Below are positions 8,832 through 19,147 of a DNA stretch of 64,000 bases, piece after piece. Location: positions 124,001 to 188,000 of the forward strand of contig CANFQX010000001.1 of the NCBI GenBank assembly GCA_947449255.1, read 5' to 3'. A model generated the notes under the pieces. That model was not told the origin of the DNA. It saw nothing but the letters and a program-made list of their open reading frames with translations, and made no database searches. The stretch comes from Pseudobdellovibrionaceae bacterium (lineage in GTDB: Bacteria > Bdellovibrionota > Bdellovibrionia > Bdellovibrionales > Bdellovibrionaceae). The stretch's first letter is position 1. Each line of letters begins with the position of its first letter. A program made the translations under genes and the position numbers.

Positions 8832-9947
8832 ATGAAAATCTTACTTCATAAAATCTACTCCAGTGCATGCATCCTCCTCCTCTCCACAGGCTGTGCCATC
8901 AGCTTTCAGAAAGACCACTGGGACCTCCCCCCAAAGAGCTCCCAAGAAATCAGCTTCATGTCCTTCAATATGGAAAATCTTTTTGATACAGAGCACACCC
9001 CGGGACACGACGATTATACTTTTTTACCGATGGCCCTTAAAATCTCTGACCCCACCCTGCGAGAAGGCTGTCAGACCTCTAGCGACTCTGACAAGCGCCG
9101 TGATGAATGTTTGAATACAGATTGGACTCCGCAGGCCCTAGACAAAAAACTAACAAATATCTCTAAAGTGGTTCAGGGCGTCGACGAAGGCGGTCCTGAC
9201 AATCTTATGATCATAGAAATTGAAAGTGAAAAGGTCTTAACTCAACTCAACAAAAAATATTTAGAAAAAGCCCATTATATCACCCAGGTTCTGATCGATG
9301 GACCGGACAAACGGGGCATCAATTTGGGCTTTCTTTCAAAGTTTCCCTTGGTAGGCCTTCCCATTTTACATCCTATTCCCTGGAAACCAAAAAATGAGGA
9401 AGACAAAATTTGGATGGAGCGATCGCGCAGGATTCTTGAGGTCACAGTAAAGGCCCCCAACTCTTCCCCGATCACGTTTTTTATCGTGCATTTTCCATCC
9501 CAAGCAAATCCCACTTATTGGCGCGAGCAAGTGGCACAATTTTTAGCTGAATTAATCAAAGGCAAGGGGCCGCAGGCGATGGTGATTGCAGCTGGTGATC
9601 TTAACATCACTCATGAGGAAGAATCTAATTCTCATATTTTTAGAGATATTTTATCGCAAGGGGGCGCTATTTCTCATTTCATTGGTTGCGAAAAATGCCC
9701 TGGAACTCATAACTATAAAAAATCTTGGTCCTTTTTGGATGCCCAAGTTTACAGCAAAGCACTTTTGGCCGAGGGCAAAGGCAGCTATGAACTGGAACCA
9801 AAAACAATTGATGTCATCCGCTACAATCCGATTCACTTGAAACGCGGCAAATACCCCAACCGCTGGGACAATGAAACACAGACGGGCGTCTCGGACCACT
9901 TTCCACTTTATGGTCGCTTAAAGGAGCGGTTAAAAACAAATCCTTAG
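8832..9947 (+). CDS. Lipoprotein of the endonuclease/exonuclease/phosphatase family
   Basis: 371 residues from ATG 8832. The longer frame from TTG 8775 is rejected because the 8832 start gives a clean lipoprotein signal, MKILLHKIYSSACILLLSTGC, with lipobox LSTGC. The mature domain has the EEP-fold landmarks: FMSFNMENLFD near the N-terminus, IIEIES, VHFPSQ, AAGDLNIT (metal/catalytic Asp and Asn) and a C-terminal SDHFPLYG (catalytic Asp-His). All key residues are present, so it is probably an active metal-dependent phosphoesterase or nuclease anchored in the envelope. The substrate (extracellular DNA, lipid or sugar phosphate) is unknown. It converges with the next gene, and the stop codons overlap by 4 bp. 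Confidence 0.82.
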   Translation: MKILLHKIYSSACILLLSTGCAISFQKDHWDLPPKSSQEISFMSFNMENLFDTEHTPGHDDYTFLPMALKISDPTLREGCQTSSDSDKRRDECLNTDWTPQALDKKLTNISKVVQGVDEGGPDNLMIIEIESEKVLTQLNKKYLEKAHYITQVLIDGPDKRGINLGFLSKFPLVGLPILHPIPWKPKNEEDKIWMERSRRILEVTVKAPNSSPITFFIVHFPSQANPTYWREQVAQFLAELIKGKGPQAMVIAAGDLNITHEEESNSHIFRDILSQGGAISHFIGCEKCPGTHNYKKSWSFLDAQVYSKALLAEGKGSYELEPKTIDVIRYNPIHLKRGKYPNRWDNETQTGVSDHFPLYGRLKERLKTNP

Positions 9948-10939
9948 TTCATCAAAAATCGACTTAAATCCACAGTGGGTCTTTTGCCACAAAGGACTAA
10001 AGCACTTGTCCATTTTTTTTCTGCAACTGTGAATTGCTGACTCTCTGAATTGATAACAAATTTATTTCTCGGCCCAGCCATGGCATTAAAGGCTCCGGTT
10101 GAGGCAAAACAAAGACCATCCGCTTTCATCGCCAGGTTGGCACCTTCTAGAGTCACACTGAAGGTCTTGCCATTAAATCCAGGAAAGTTAATGGTGGCCG
10201 AACTGCTCAAGACTTTCACATCTTGGGTTTTTAGCGAACATCTGCTGATGAACATCTGAAGAGTCACCGAAATTTTATTCGAAACGCTGGCGGCACCGCG
10301 GGCGCCAACCAAAGAACCATCCATCTTAAGATTAACCCGTAAAATATCCGATTCTTTTTTATCCAATTCAAAATTCAATTCATAAATATCCTCAGACAAA
10401 CTGACAAATTTTTTCTCTGATCCCACGTATTCCAGGCTGGTTTTATTTCCTTCACCCTTCACCACAAGAGATTCAAGCCCCTGCTCAGATTCAGAATAAT
10501 TCACTGCAAAACTTTTTTTATTTTTAGACTGCAAGGGCTGATCGCGCAGGACATATTCTAAGGTCTCACTGTTTGAGACAATGCGAGTTTGATTTTGGCC
10601 TCCCTGTAGCTTTGCACCATCAGCGCCAGAATTCTCAACCTTGTATTGCGACTTCATTGGATCTAAAGATCCGGTCGCAAGTTTTGCAAGCTCAATAGCC
10701 TCATTTTGCTTTTCTATTAAAAATGCCGCCAGTGGGAAAGTTTCTAAAACAAAACCTGCAGTCGCATTATTTTTTGAGGATCCTATTTTATATTTATTTA
10801 TTTTTGCTCGTGTTGCATCATCCACAACTTTAACATCTCGAGGAGTACAGGCAGCCAGAGAAAGGGCTGCAGCAAGAAGCAAAGTCTGACAAGACTTGAG
10901 CCTTATTTTAAAAACTTCACTCGTGAATACTTTTATCAT
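9944..10939 (-). CDS. Hypothetical lipoprotein
   Basis: 331 residues from ATG 10939. This start is chosen because it forms an ATGA overlap with the stop of the upstream methyltransferase gene and has AGAAGG at a good distance, while the frame is open 36 bases further upstream. The signal ends [12 protein letters not shown], a lipobox. The mature part is mostly beta-rich polar sequence without a family I know (for example [29 protein letters not shown], split around residue 200). There are four Cys in the mature half. Translational coupling to an RNA methyltransferase looks like operon packing rather than shared function. Confidence 0.7.
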   Translation of the reverse strand: MIKVFTSEVFKIRLKSCQTLLLAAALSLAACTPRDVKVVDDATRAKINKYKIGSSKNNATAGFVLETFPLAAFLIEKQNEAIELAKLATGSLDPMKSQYKVENSGADGAKLQGGQNQTRIVSNSETLEYVLRDQPLQSKNKKSFAVNYSESEQGLESLVVKGEGNKTSLEYVGSEKKFVSLSEDIYELNFELDKKESDILRVNLKMDGSLVGARGAASVSNKISVTLQMFISRCSLKTQDVKVLSSSATINFPGFNGKTFSVTLEGANLAMKADGLCFASTGAFNAMAGPRNKFVINSESQQFTVAEKKWTSALVLCGKRPTVDLSRFLMN

Positions 10940-12144
10940 AAAGAACCTTCTCGCTTTAAAAGAGTATAAAGACATCTCAATCCACCGTTGTTGATCTTAA
11001 GCTCTTTTTCAATTTGATATCCAGGAGGAGGTGCCATCAGTTTCTCTTTTTCTGGGAAAAGCAAACCCAATTTCTCAGGACTGTATTTTGCTGTTAATTT
11101 GAAAGCCAAAGTTTTTAAACCGCCAACACCCTCAGAGGAAAGTCTTTCTCCATAGGGAGGATTTAAAATCATCCACAGAGGAGCTTCTGGAATAAAGCTA
11201 CCCTCAAAGCAGTTTTGATGAACCCATTGCACCTTGGAGGCTTTAAAGTCTTCTTTTTCCTGGGCCTTGATTTGCGCTTCGACAGAATCAAAATTAGCGC
11301 CTGAAATTTTGACCATCTTTTCATCCAGATCCGTTCCGACAAAAGCTTTAAAGATCTTAGAAGCTGGCAAATCGTAATTAAAAACAAAGGTTGGTGAAAT
11401 AAACAGCTTTGGTGTTTTCTTCCATTTTTGAAAAGCATATTCTCTTTGAAATTGTCCCTGCCAAAGGCCGCGAGCTTCAGTTAAAAAAGTTCCCGACCCC
11501 GCCATGGGATCAAACAAGGTGATTTTTGATAACTCCCCAGGAGTCGTCTCGCCAATCGTGGCTCTCAGTAAATAAGCGGCCGTCGTTTCACGCAAAGGAG
11601 CTTCACCCTTCAAAACAGTCCAGCCACGCTTATGAAGATGTTCTCCTGTCGAATCCAAACTGATCGTGCATAGATCATCTTCCATGCGGATATAAATGCT
11701 GCCGCAAGAAACAAAATGGGCGGTCTCTTGAGTGCTCTTGATGTTGAACAATTCATTCAGTGCCTTTTCGGCGCTTTCCTGCAATCGTTTTTCATTATTA
11801 ATACGACTTTTTTGAGCAGCGACTTCCCACTCCACTTTTCCATGAACCAAATATTCACGCCACGGCAAAGCTTTAAACTTTTGGTAAAACTTAGGTAAAT
11901 CCTTTGTTCGAAAGGAAGTCATTCTCATGAGAATTCGATTGGCTGATTTTAAGAAAAAATTGAGTTGTACAGCCGCAAAAGGATCCGCTTCAAACTCAAG
12001 GCCTCCATCCAGCAATTCAACCTCTGGAAAGGCCATCGAATGAGTTTTTGAGTCCTTCCCTAAAAGGTAGGGCCATGCTTCTTTCATTTCTTCTAAAACA
12101 TTTTTTTCAAATCCTAGCGGAGTTGAAATAAAGAATTTATTCAC
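10936..12144 (-). CDS. THUMP-domain RNA methyltransferase, RlmL-type
   Basis: 402 residues. The N-terminal half (about 1-170) matches the ferredoxin-like plus THUMP RNA-binding region of the RlmL/YpsC/Trm14 family (start [17 protein letters not shown]). The C-terminal half is a Rossmann methyltransferase: motif [16 protein letters not shown], an acidic [10 protein letters not shown] loop and the catalytic NPPYGERL motif of amino-N methylation. The family makes N2-methylguanosine in 23S rRNA or tRNA; RlmL acts on G2445 of 23S rRNA in E. coli. The fused RlmK domain of gammaproteobacterial RlmKL is absent. The exact target here is not certain. Confidence 0.85.
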   Translation of the reverse strand: MNKFFISTPLGFEKNVLEEMKEAWPYLLGKDSKTHSMAFPEVELLDGGLEFEADPFAAVQLNFFLKSANRILMRMTSFRTKDLPKFYQKFKALPWREYLVHGKVEWEVAAQKSRINNEKRLQESAEKALNELFNIKSTQETAHFVSCGSIYIRMEDDLCTISLDSTGEHLHKRGWTVLKGEAPLRETTAAYLLRATIGETTPGELSKITLFDPMAGSGTFLTEARGLWQGQFQREYAFQKWKKTPKLFISPTFVFNYDLPASKIFKAFVGTDLDEKMVKISGANFDSVEAQIKAQEKEDFKASKVQWVHQNCFEGSFIPEAPLWMILNPPYGERLSSEGVGGLKTLAFKLTAKYSPEKLGLLFPEKEKLMAPPPGYQIEKELKINNGGLRCLYTLLKREGSL

Positions 12145-12232
12145 TAAAAAACTCCACTTCCTGTTAGATAAAAAATAAAGAACTCAGTTCCCGCCATACT
12201 TAACTAATCTTTTAAGCTTATACAATGCCTAT

Positions 12233-14542
12233 TCATTTCAGATTCAACTCAAGCTTCAGAGATCCAAAAATTCTTAAGATGTCTTTACGAGTGGCTTCTT
12301 GAATGAAATGCTTTTTCAGTTCAAACCCCAAGAGCTCGGTCGCGGAAGGAATCTTTCCGACAAAAACCAAGTAAACAAATCCCTCGTGAAGCAGTATTTC
12401 TGACCTGCTGGGATTTAATTTCTTAATTATTAAATTCAATCTGGGTGCTGCAGAGACCACTTCGTTGATTGAAAGGGTCTGATTGCCATCCTTATCGAAA
12501 GCTCTCATCAAGGCTTCCACATAATGCAAAACAGTCACTATTGTGCGAATATTTTCAGTTTCCAGCAGACCCACAATTTGTCCATCAACCAAAGAGGCTG
12601 ATTTTAAATATTTAAAAAACTCATCAAATTCAGGATCCGTGAGCTTTGCCACATAGCGACTCATTCCAGGGAGATTATCAAAATAATCAGCGAACTTCAT
12701 CCGCAGCTGTTTTTTTACGCAAAGTTCACGCAAATAAAAATAGCCAAAGACATCTGTTTTCTTAATTCGACAGCCTTGAAGATCATTTTGAATCTGATCA
12801 CTGGTTCCAAGTCCCACACTGAAGAGCAAACTCACATATTCAAAGGTTTCTTTATAATCCATCACAGCATCGCCATTGCCACTGGGCGTAAATAAATTTG
12901 CCTCTATGAAACTGCCCGGCCCAGAGTTGCCTTTCCGCGGGTCAAAGGCCTTCAGATCCAAACCCATTTCATTGAAATCATCATACCAAGCCGAAAATCC
13001 TGATTCCTTCAACTCGGCATGAGTCAATGAACCTAAAGAGTTTTCCCCATATCCAATCAACAATAAACGACCCAGCCCCCGAAAAAGATTGAGCTTAGTC
13101 AAAGTGAGCCAAGTGAACGGCTCACTTGCACTTGGGGCCGACTCAATCCATCGACCCTTTTTGTTAAAGTTGATCGGAAGCGGAGAACTCAACAATTGGT
13201 AAAATTCGTCCTGTGCTTTTTTCAGCATTTCTTGTTCTAATAGATTTTCATTTTTCCATTTTTCAGAATCTGTTTGGGCGAAATAAGAACGCATTTGAAC
13301 AACAAAATCTTTTTGCAATATGGCTTTTTGACTTTTCATTTTAAAAGCAGAGTCGACAAATTCCTGAATCATTTTCCATATTTTAAATTCATGACGGAGG
13401 CTTCCTAGATGTTTATTGTCAAACCCGATGAAGCTTCTAAAATCAACTTTTTCAAGGAAGTCTTGATCTCTCCCCAACATCCGCATGACAAAAAGTCTAT
13501 AGGTTTTCTTGAAGGTGCTTTTTTTAATTTTGGGATTCAGCTCAAGGCGTGGCACCACTTCATCAATAAAGGCATCTATCTCTTGGGTCGGAATCAAGCC
13601 CCTCATCTGCAATTGCGGAGATCGCTCTAACAAATCTAAAACGCCCTCAATAAAAACAGACAGAGCCTGAGTAACCTTGCCCTTTTCTAAGGATATTTTC
13701 TTTAATGTGTAGTTGTATTTAAGAAAAAGGTCATAGGCTTGTATGAAAGTTTGTATGCCATTTCTCCATTCAGCAGCCGTTGAAAAATTGGCCTTTTTGC
13801 CAACCAGGACATTTTTGATGACCTCGAGCAGCGGCACGAGATCTTTAAAATTATCGTAGGAAATATCATAGGAGCTCTTGGCCTCTGATCCCCTTAAAAA
13901 ATCAGACAGTCCAGAAAGCGCTCGCTTTAGTTCTTCGATGCCATATTCAGATTTTACTATTTGGGTTTTTCCTAGAATTTTAAAAACCGATGAATTTAAC
14001 TGCACAGTGGCTTTGCTGATTTCTTCCCCATCAGCAATTTTTTGTTTCATCATCAGCAATTTCATGGATGGAGAAAGTGCTACTGATTCTGTCTTTATTA
14101 CGCTGAGTAAATCGACCAATTGGACGATCTCATCTTTTGTAATGACAGATTCACTGCCTCCCAGGAGGGCCTGCTTGATCTTCATAAGTTCTGCTGCAAA
14201 CTCTGGGGTCACCTGATTTTCTTTTAAAAAGTATTTTGAAAAAAAGCGCCGCAATTCATCGCCCGTGTATCCATTCGGTACAGATCCGAATGTTTTATTT
14301 TTAAAATAGTTCAAAGCATCACGAGCGCAATCAAAACTGCTGTTTATGTCCTCAGAACTGCCTTCACCCACGGATATTTTTTCCAAACTGAGGGGCAGTT
14401 CCTTCAAACACAAAAGCCTATCACTTGAAAAATTTAGAACTTCGGAATCCTTTTTCTTCTCATTCAGATACTCTCCACATCCACTCAAGGAGAGGAGAGA
14501 GGCTGCGACGACAAGACCGCTCACCAGCATTTTATAGCGCAT
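12233..14542 (-). CDS. Large EF-hand lipoprotein, module 1
   Basis: 769 residues from ATG 14542, which gives the lipoprotein signal MRYKMLVSGLVVAASLLSLS-GC; the frame upstream lacks one. It is mostly helical. A canonical EF-hand loop DKDGNQTLSINE lies at residues 683-694 (acidic or oxygen ligands at 1, 3, 5, 7, 9 and 12). A second EF-like loop SGNGDAVMDYKE and a degenerate one (MKIKQALLGGSESVITKDE) precede it. The protein is clearly paralogous to the 1018-residue lipoprotein at 46702-49758: shared blocks include MKIKQ-LL-GGS, NLFTP-GNGD and Y-E-LM--FDK. Its start overlaps the stop of the upstream barrel gene by 11 bp, exactly as in module 2. Probably a calcium-binding envelope partner of that barrel; function unknown. 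Confidence 0.82.
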   Translation of the reverse strand: MRYKMLVSGLVVAASLLSLSGCGEYLNEKKKDSEVLNFSSDRLLCLKELPLSLEKISVGEGSSEDINSSFDCARDALNYFKNKTFGSVPNGYTGDELRRFFSKYFLKENQVTPEFAAELMKIKQALLGGSESVITKDEIVQLVDLLSVIKTESVALSPSMKLLMMKQKIADGEEISKATVQLNSSVFKILGKTQIVKSEYGIEELKRALSGLSDFLRGSEAKSSYDISYDNFKDLVPLLEVIKNVLVGKKANFSTAAEWRNGIQTFIQAYDLFLKYNYTLKKISLEKGKVTQALSVFIEGVLDLLERSPQLQMRGLIPTQEIDAFIDEVVPRLELNPKIKKSTFKKTYRLFVMRMLGRDQDFLEKVDFRSFIGFDNKHLGSLRHEFKIWKMIQEFVDSAFKMKSQKAILQKDFVVQMRSYFAQTDSEKWKNENLLEQEMLKKAQDEFYQLLSSPLPINFNKKGRWIESAPSASEPFTWLTLTKLNLFRGLGRLLLIGYGENSLGSLTHAELKESGFSAWYDDFNEMGLDLKAFDPRKGNSGPGSFIEANLFTPSGNGDAVMDYKETFEYVSLLFSVGLGTSDQIQNDLQGCRIKKTDVFGYFYLRELCVKKQLRMKFADYFDNLPGMSRYVAKLTDPEFDEFFKYLKSASLVDGQIVGLLETENIRTIVTVLHYVEALMRAFDKDGNQTLSINEVVSAAPRLNLIIKKLNPSRSEILLHEGFVYLVFVGKIPSATELLGFELKKHFIQEATRKDILRIFGSLKLELNLK

Positions 14543-15920
14543 AAGAAACACCCACCATGAGTCGGTCATTGTTTGAAAGTTCAGCGATATCATTGATATT
14601 ATTTTTGTTGATCGATCCCGCCCTGAGGATCTGCATCTCACTTAAAAAAGCCCAATTCTGGGAATAGCGAAATCGCGCGTTGAGGCGGATCAAATCAAAA
14701 TCATTTTTGTCCGAGTGAGTAAAACTGACTTTTGAATTTATTTTTCGACCAGGACTTATGGATTGATTCAATTCCACGGCTAACATCTGGGCCTGTTGAA
14801 AGGGATACAAGTTTGTGAGCGGGGTGTTTGCCAGATTTTCGCCGACCTCCTTGACCCCACCTCCGTAGATATCCAACTGAAAAACACTGATGGACCACAG
14901 CCCATTATCCCACTGAACAAATGGACTCAAAAGAAAGGCATCTTTGAAAAGTGGCTGACTCCAAGCGCTATCAAAAATCTTATCTTGAGCCGGGTGATCA
15001 AAAGTTCCTCCCAGGCCCACTTTCCAGTTTTCATACTTCGTTGAAAAATCCACACCAGCCAGCGAATGGAAAAAAACTTGAGGCTGCAACTCGACATTGC
15101 CCTTCAAAGTACTTAAATCTAAGCTTCCCCGATACCCCAGCGCTAGGACATTGTCGGGACCATAGAGATAACTCAATTGAGTTCGAAAGTTTTTATTTTC
15201 TCCAAAGGAAAGTTTAGCGCCATAAGAACTTTGCATAACAATTTGACTGTCATTGGGCCGGTCAAAGTGATATTGCATTTCAGTAGCTTGATCCCATATT
15301 CGAACACTGGGAGGGGGTTCGCGAAACCAGGGATTGCCCTTCACAAAGCCACCATCTTTGATTTCAAAATTAGGTCCTTGACTTGGAAAATACACAGGCG
15401 AGGCAAACAGGACAAAGGTGTACGAGGGCTTATCGATTTGCCAGAAAAGGCCCGTGAGCCCCTGCTCTTCAGGCGCTAGAGGATTCCATTTATAGACAGG
15501 TTGCCAAACCCCTAAATTCCAACGCGAATCGAGCTCGCTCCAGCGCATTTTTTTTCGACCAACATAAAAATTTTCAGATAAGTTTTGAGGATTTTTAAAA
15601 TAAAGCTCAGCGATGTTGAGATAATTCATGAGGGGTGAACCGACGGCGACTCCTCCTGATATTTCCATTCTTATGTTATCCTCTGAACTGGTGTCTGTTT
15701 TTAACATGGCTCCAATAAACTGATAATTATTTTTTTCTGTGGACTCAAAAGCTGGGCTGATAAAGGAATCAGAAAAGACTTTCATTTCAGTGTGCGTCTG
15801 CCCAAAAACAAGACTTGCCCCGGTCTGAAATAATAAAAATAGAAACCACGCCCCCCAGTTTCGGGGAAGGATCACTGAAGACTTAAATGGGAGGCCCCAT
15901 ATCGAATTCAGAAATGTCAT
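14532..15920 (-). CDS. Outer-membrane beta-barrel protein, module 1
   Basis: 462 residues, with AAAGGAGA six bases before the ATG. The signal peptide includes WFLFLLFQTGASLVFG, with cleavage near FGQ. The mature chain is beta-rich with regular aromatic girdles and ends in SYAL. It is paralogous to the module 2 barrel at 49748-51187: the segment GRKKMRWSELDSRWNLGVW-P-Y aligns with GRKKKEWSEVDRRWNLGLW-S-Y, followed in both by a P-(E)-Q-GLTGLF block. This Trp-rich signature is the best handle for finding the family. I cannot assign a known porin class. The downstream EF-hand lipoprotein starts inside its last codons, so the two products are probably made in a fixed ratio. Confidence 0.75.
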   Translation of the reverse strand: MTFLNSIWGLPFKSSVILPRNWGAWFLFLLFQTGASLVFGQTHTEMKVFSDSFISPAFESTEKNNYQFIGAMLKTDTSSEDNIRMEISGGVAVGSPLMNYLNIAELYFKNPQNLSENFYVGRKKMRWSELDSRWNLGVWQPVYKWNPLAPEEQGLTGLFWQIDKPSYTFVLFASPVYFPSQGPNFEIKDGGFVKGNPWFREPPPSVRIWDQATEMQYHFDRPNDSQIVMQSSYGAKLSFGENKNFRTQLSYLYGPDNVLALGYRGSLDLSTLKGNVELQPQVFFHSLAGVDFSTKYENWKVGLGGTFDHPAQDKIFDSAWSQPLFKDAFLLSPFVQWDNGLWSISVFQLDIYGGGVKEVGENLANTPLTNLYPFQQAQMLAVELNQSISPGRKINSKVSFTHSDKNDFDLIRLNARFRYSQNWAFLSEMQILRAGSINKNNINDIAELSNNDRLMVGVSYAL

Positions 15921-16080
15921 GAGTCTCCTTTTATAAAAAATGGCAGGTTCAGGGAAGGAGCTTCAATCTCCGTGCCCAAGAAAACCTGGAAGGTGAGCAC
16001 TTTAGAGCCATCAGGCCAAGACTCCATGAGCTTTTTTTAAACAAGTGACCTTTTATGTCAGCTTTGCTAGAATCCAGGGG

Positions 16081-17124
16081 ATGTCTAATAAATTGCCAAC
16101 TGCCAAAATTTTAGTCATTCGCTTTTCAAGTATAGGTGATGTCGTTCAAGCTTTAAGCATCCCCTCTGCTTTGGCTCTGCGATTTTCAAATGCCGAAATT
16201 CATTGGATCACACGCAAAGACTTAGCCCCCTTGCTTAAAAATCACCCGCATATTCACAAAATTTGGGAGCTTGATCGCAAAGCGGGTTTCCTTGGCTTGC
16301 TTCAATTAGCCAGGCTCATGAAAACTGAAAATTTCACTCATATTTATGATGCGCACAACAATGCCAGATCTCGTACTGTGACTTTTATTCTTCGCCCGTG
16401 GGGATTTTTGGGGATGGGCCCCACCTTGATACGCCGATCGATTAGGCGCTGGAAAAGATTGCTGCTTTTCAAGTTTCGCATCAACACATTTGAAATGCCT
16501 TTTTCAGGCCAACGGGATCTGCTAGAGCCCTTGCAAAGCTGGGGCATAGAAAAGCAGGCTCCCCCCGCGCCCCAATTATTTCCCAGCGAAGACAGCTCTA
16601 AAAAAGCCCTCGAGGTGTTGGGATCTTTTGCAGGAGGCATCTCGCTTGCACCCTCTGCTGCCTATTTTTTAAAGCGCTGGCCGAAAAGTTATTGGAAGGA
16701 ACTTATCCAAGCTTTTCCTGAACAAAAATTTATCCTACTGGGCGGTCCTGAAGATTCTTTTTTAGAAGATATTGCTGCCGTTGCACCAAATCGAGTTTTA
16801 AATTTAGCGGGTCGATGCACTTTGCCAGTGAGTGCAGCCGTTGTGGGTCTTTCCAAGGCTCTGGTCAGCAACGACACCGGTCTATTGCATATTGCAGAAC
16901 AATTGGGCAAAAAAGCAATCGCCTTGATGGGACCTGCGCCCTTTGGATTTCCCTCTCGCCCAACGACGAAAATCCTCGAACTCAATCTTAAATGTCGCCC
17001 CTGCAGCAAACATGGCCAAGGCCCCTGCACAAACACGATCAAATATCATGAGTGCCTTGTTGGAATCACACCGCAGGATGTGACCAAGGCATTGAACCAG
17101 CTCCTTGGAGATCTCAATTCATGA
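16081..17124 (+). CDS. Glycosyltransferase family 9 (LPS heptosyltransferase type)
   Basis: 347 residues from ATG 16081; a GTG at 16045 in the same frame is less likely because family members start close to KILVIRFSSIGDVV, as here. Members transfer ADP-heptose to the inner core of lipopolysaccharide. Visible landmarks: the N-terminal RFSSIGDVVQ, LAPSA-Y--KRWP, FILLGGPED, LAGRCTLPVSAAVVG and the nucleotide-sugar loop SNDTGLLHIAEQLG. A Cys-rich tail (CRPCSKHGQGPC) near the C-terminus is common in WaaF-like enzymes. It overlaps waaA by ATGA, forming a two-gene LPS core operon. Confidence 0.88.
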   Translation: MSNKLPTAKILVIRFSSIGDVVQALSIPSALALRFSNAEIHWITRKDLAPLLKNHPHIHKIWELDRKAGFLGLLQLARLMKTENFTHIYDAHNNARSRTVTFILRPWGFLGMGPTLIRRSIRRWKRLLLFKFRINTFEMPFSGQRDLLEPLQSWGIEKQAPPAPQLFPSEDSSKKALEVLGSFAGGISLAPSAAYFLKRWPKSYWKELIQAFPEQKFILLGGPEDSFLEDIAAVAPNRVLNLAGRCTLPVSAAVVGLSKALVSNDTGLLHIAEQLGKKAIALMGPAPFGFPSRPTTKILELNLKCRPCSKHGQGPCTNTIKYHECLVGITPQDVTKALNQLLGDLNS

Positions 17125-18398
17125 GTTTTTTATTTTTTATTATTTACAGATTCACCGTGGCTCCATTGACTTGGTTTTTGATGCAAATATTGAGGCCCGT
17201 TCTCAATGACAAATTGCAAGAGCTGATTCAAGACAAAAATAAGGGTTTTTATAAAATAAAAAAACCTGGCACTGAAAATAAAATTGCCCTAGCCCGACCT
17301 CTTTGGATTCATGCGGCCAGCGGAGAAATCGAGTACGCTCGTCCTATCATCCGAGAATACAAGAAAAAAAATCCTGACGTTCCCATCCTCATCACCTACA
17401 CCTCACCTTCCGCAAAAAAAATTCTGGAAGGACTGGATGAGGTCGATGCCTGGGGAGTGCTCCCGTGGGAGTTTAATTTTTTAATGAATGCTTTTATCAA
17501 AAAATGGAACCCCCGTGCTCTGCTTATATCCAGAACGGATGTCTGGCCCATTCTGGCAAATTCAATGTCGTCAGCTAAGATCCCAAGCTTGCTCTTCTCT
17601 GCAACATTTGCCGAAAACTCCTCAAGACTCAAAGGATTCACGCGCTTTTTAACACGCTATACTTTAAATCAATTGACTGAGATTCATTGTGTCTCTGAGG
17701 ATGATCGCAAAAACCTCGAAGATCTTCAGCTGAAATGTAAGATATGCGTCAGCGGCGACACCCGCTTTGATCAGGTTTTCCATCGCCTTGAAAACCCGAA
17801 AGCGCTGAAAAGCGAGCTGATGCCCACACCAGACGACTTTGTTTTTATCGCAGGTTCGACATGGCCCGAGGACGAAAAGCACCTCCTTGGAGCTCTTGCA
17901 AAGTTTAAAGGGCAATTGCTAAAGGTCATCATTGCCCCCCATGAAGCCACGCCCACTCATCTTGAGCAGCTCGAGCAACAAATTCAAGAACTTGGCCTGA
18001 AATCTCTGCGCTATTCAACGGCAAATCATTGGCCTGAAGGAAAAATTTTGATTGTGGATCAAGTGGGAATTTTAGCAGAACTTTACACTTGGTCTGATTT
18101 GGCTTTCATCGGTGGATCCTTTAAAAAGCAAGTGCACTCGGTCATGGAGGCCCTTGCCGCCGGTGTCCCCGTGATGGTCGGTCCATTTCACAAAAACAAC
18201 AGAGAGGCTTTATTTTATCAAAAAAAGAATTTCTCTGCGGGAATGATTGTACAAGTGGTTCACTCTGCCGACGACATCGTGGTCCTGGTCGACCGCATGA
18301 AGAAAAAAATATTAATGCTTCCGCAAATCAAAGAACAAATTAGAGCTGAAGTTTATAAAAACAGAAACAGCACCCAAAGGATTCTTGAGGCGCTTTGA
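17121..18398 (+). CDS. waaA: Kdo transferase (3-deoxy-D-manno-octulosonate transferase)
   Basis: 425 residues from ATG 17121, which overlaps the preceding TGA as ATGA and has TTGGAG 10 bases upstream; the frame 69 bases further up is not used. It adds Kdo from CMP-Kdo to lipid A precursor at the inner membrane (GT30). An N-terminal membrane helix (SFLFFIIYRFTVAPLTWF) is followed by IHAASGEIEYARP, containing the catalytic Glu region, then FSATFAENSSRLKG, AGSTWPEDE, IIAPHE and the donor-binding GGSFKKQVHSVMEALAAG. The usual HAASVGE and GGSF--GHN motifs are slightly altered: one residue short, HAAS-GE, and QVHS for GHN. Confidence 0.88.
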   Translation: MSFLFFIIYRFTVAPLTWFLMQILRPVLNDKLQELIQDKNKGFYKIKKPGTENKIALARPLWIHAASGEIEYARPIIREYKKKNPDVPILITYTSPSAKKILEGLDEVDAWGVLPWEFNFLMNAFIKKWNPRALLISRTDVWPILANSMSSAKIPSLLFSATFAENSSRLKGFTRFLTRYTLNQLTEIHCVSEDDRKNLEDLQLKCKICVSGDTRFDQVFHRLENPKALKSELMPTPDDFVFIAGSTWPEDEKHLLGALAKFKGQLLKVIIAPHEATPTHLEQLEQQIQELGLKSLRYSTANHWPEGKILIVDQVGILAELYTWSDLAFIGGSFKKQVHSVMEALAAGVPVMVGPFHKNNREALFYQKKNFSAGMIVQVVHSADDIVVLVDRMKKKILMLPQIKEQIRAEVYKNRNSTQRILEAL

Positions 18399-18423
18399 AG
18401 TTGAGGTTTGAATTTAAGCACAC

Positions 18424-19086
18424 TCACGGACAAATAAGTCTATTATTCCTGACGTTACAAACTACACAGTTCGCACTTCCATCTAGGTTTAGCCCGACCA
18501 TAAACTGATCGGCGGGACATAGACCTACATTACAGCTGTCAATTTTAACTGCGGTCGCGGAGACAGGGGTAATAGCCAGTGATATAGGTAGATTCAGATC
18601 AGAAATAGCACGAACCAATTTTGCATTGTCAAATTTAACTCTGAGATTTCCTTGAGCCGTATTGTTACCAAGAGCAACAGAACTTATTTCTATTTGAAAA
18701 CCATTCTCTGTTCCATTGTTCGCCAAAACAGTCAAATTGGAAGTCCATGCCGAAACCTGCCCACCCACGCTGATCTCAGCCACTTTTTCTAATTTTAATG
18801 AATAGGGCAGAGTCGTTGGATTAAAGGTGAGCTTAGTCACACCCCCCGTGATATTCCCTGCATTCAATAGTTCAGTGCATGTCCTTACATTAGATATGAT
18901 TTGGCTTATGACTCGCTGGAAATCTATAGCTGCAACCTTTTCGGTCAAGGCCTCATTTTCTCTTTGCTGTGAAATCTGAATACTTAGCATTGCGACGAAA
19001 AAAATCATCGAAATGCCACTCAAGATAAGGACTTGAATCAACACATTACCAGATTCATTATTTTTGCCGATCCCAAAGCACGTCAT
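18424..19086 (-). CDS. Pilin-like protein with atypical Gln at +5
   Basis: 220 residues, with GAGGA seven bases before the ATG. The N-terminus has a class III (prepilin) layout: a short charged leader, Gly13, then NVLIQVLILSGISMIFFVAML, one long helix, followed by a globular beta-rich part ending in Cys pairs (CPADQF, CVVC). Residue +1 after Gly13 is Asn and +5 is Gln; standard type IV pilins and pseudopilins have Phe/Met and Glu. It is a paralogue of the next gene upstream (shared RVISQI--N--TC--L--AN--GG--KLTFN). No other pilus or type II secretion genes are in the window. It may be an unusual minor pilin or simply a membrane-anchored protein. Confidence 0.6.
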   Translation of the reverse strand: MTCFGIGKNNESGNVLIQVLILSGISMIFFVAMLSIQISQQRENEALTEKVAAIDFQRVISQIISNVRTCTELLNAGNITGGVTKLTFNPTTLPYSLKLEKVAEISVGGQVSAWTSNLTVLANNGTENGFQIEISSVALGNNTAQGNLRVKFDNAKLVRAISDLNLPISLAITPVSATAVKIDSCNVGLCPADQFMVGLNLDGSANCVVCNVRNNRLICP

Positions 19087-19147
19087 ATGGAGTCCTCAAT
19101 TTTATTCGGTCGAAATAGTCCGGTAAAAAATTGCCTATTTTTCTAAT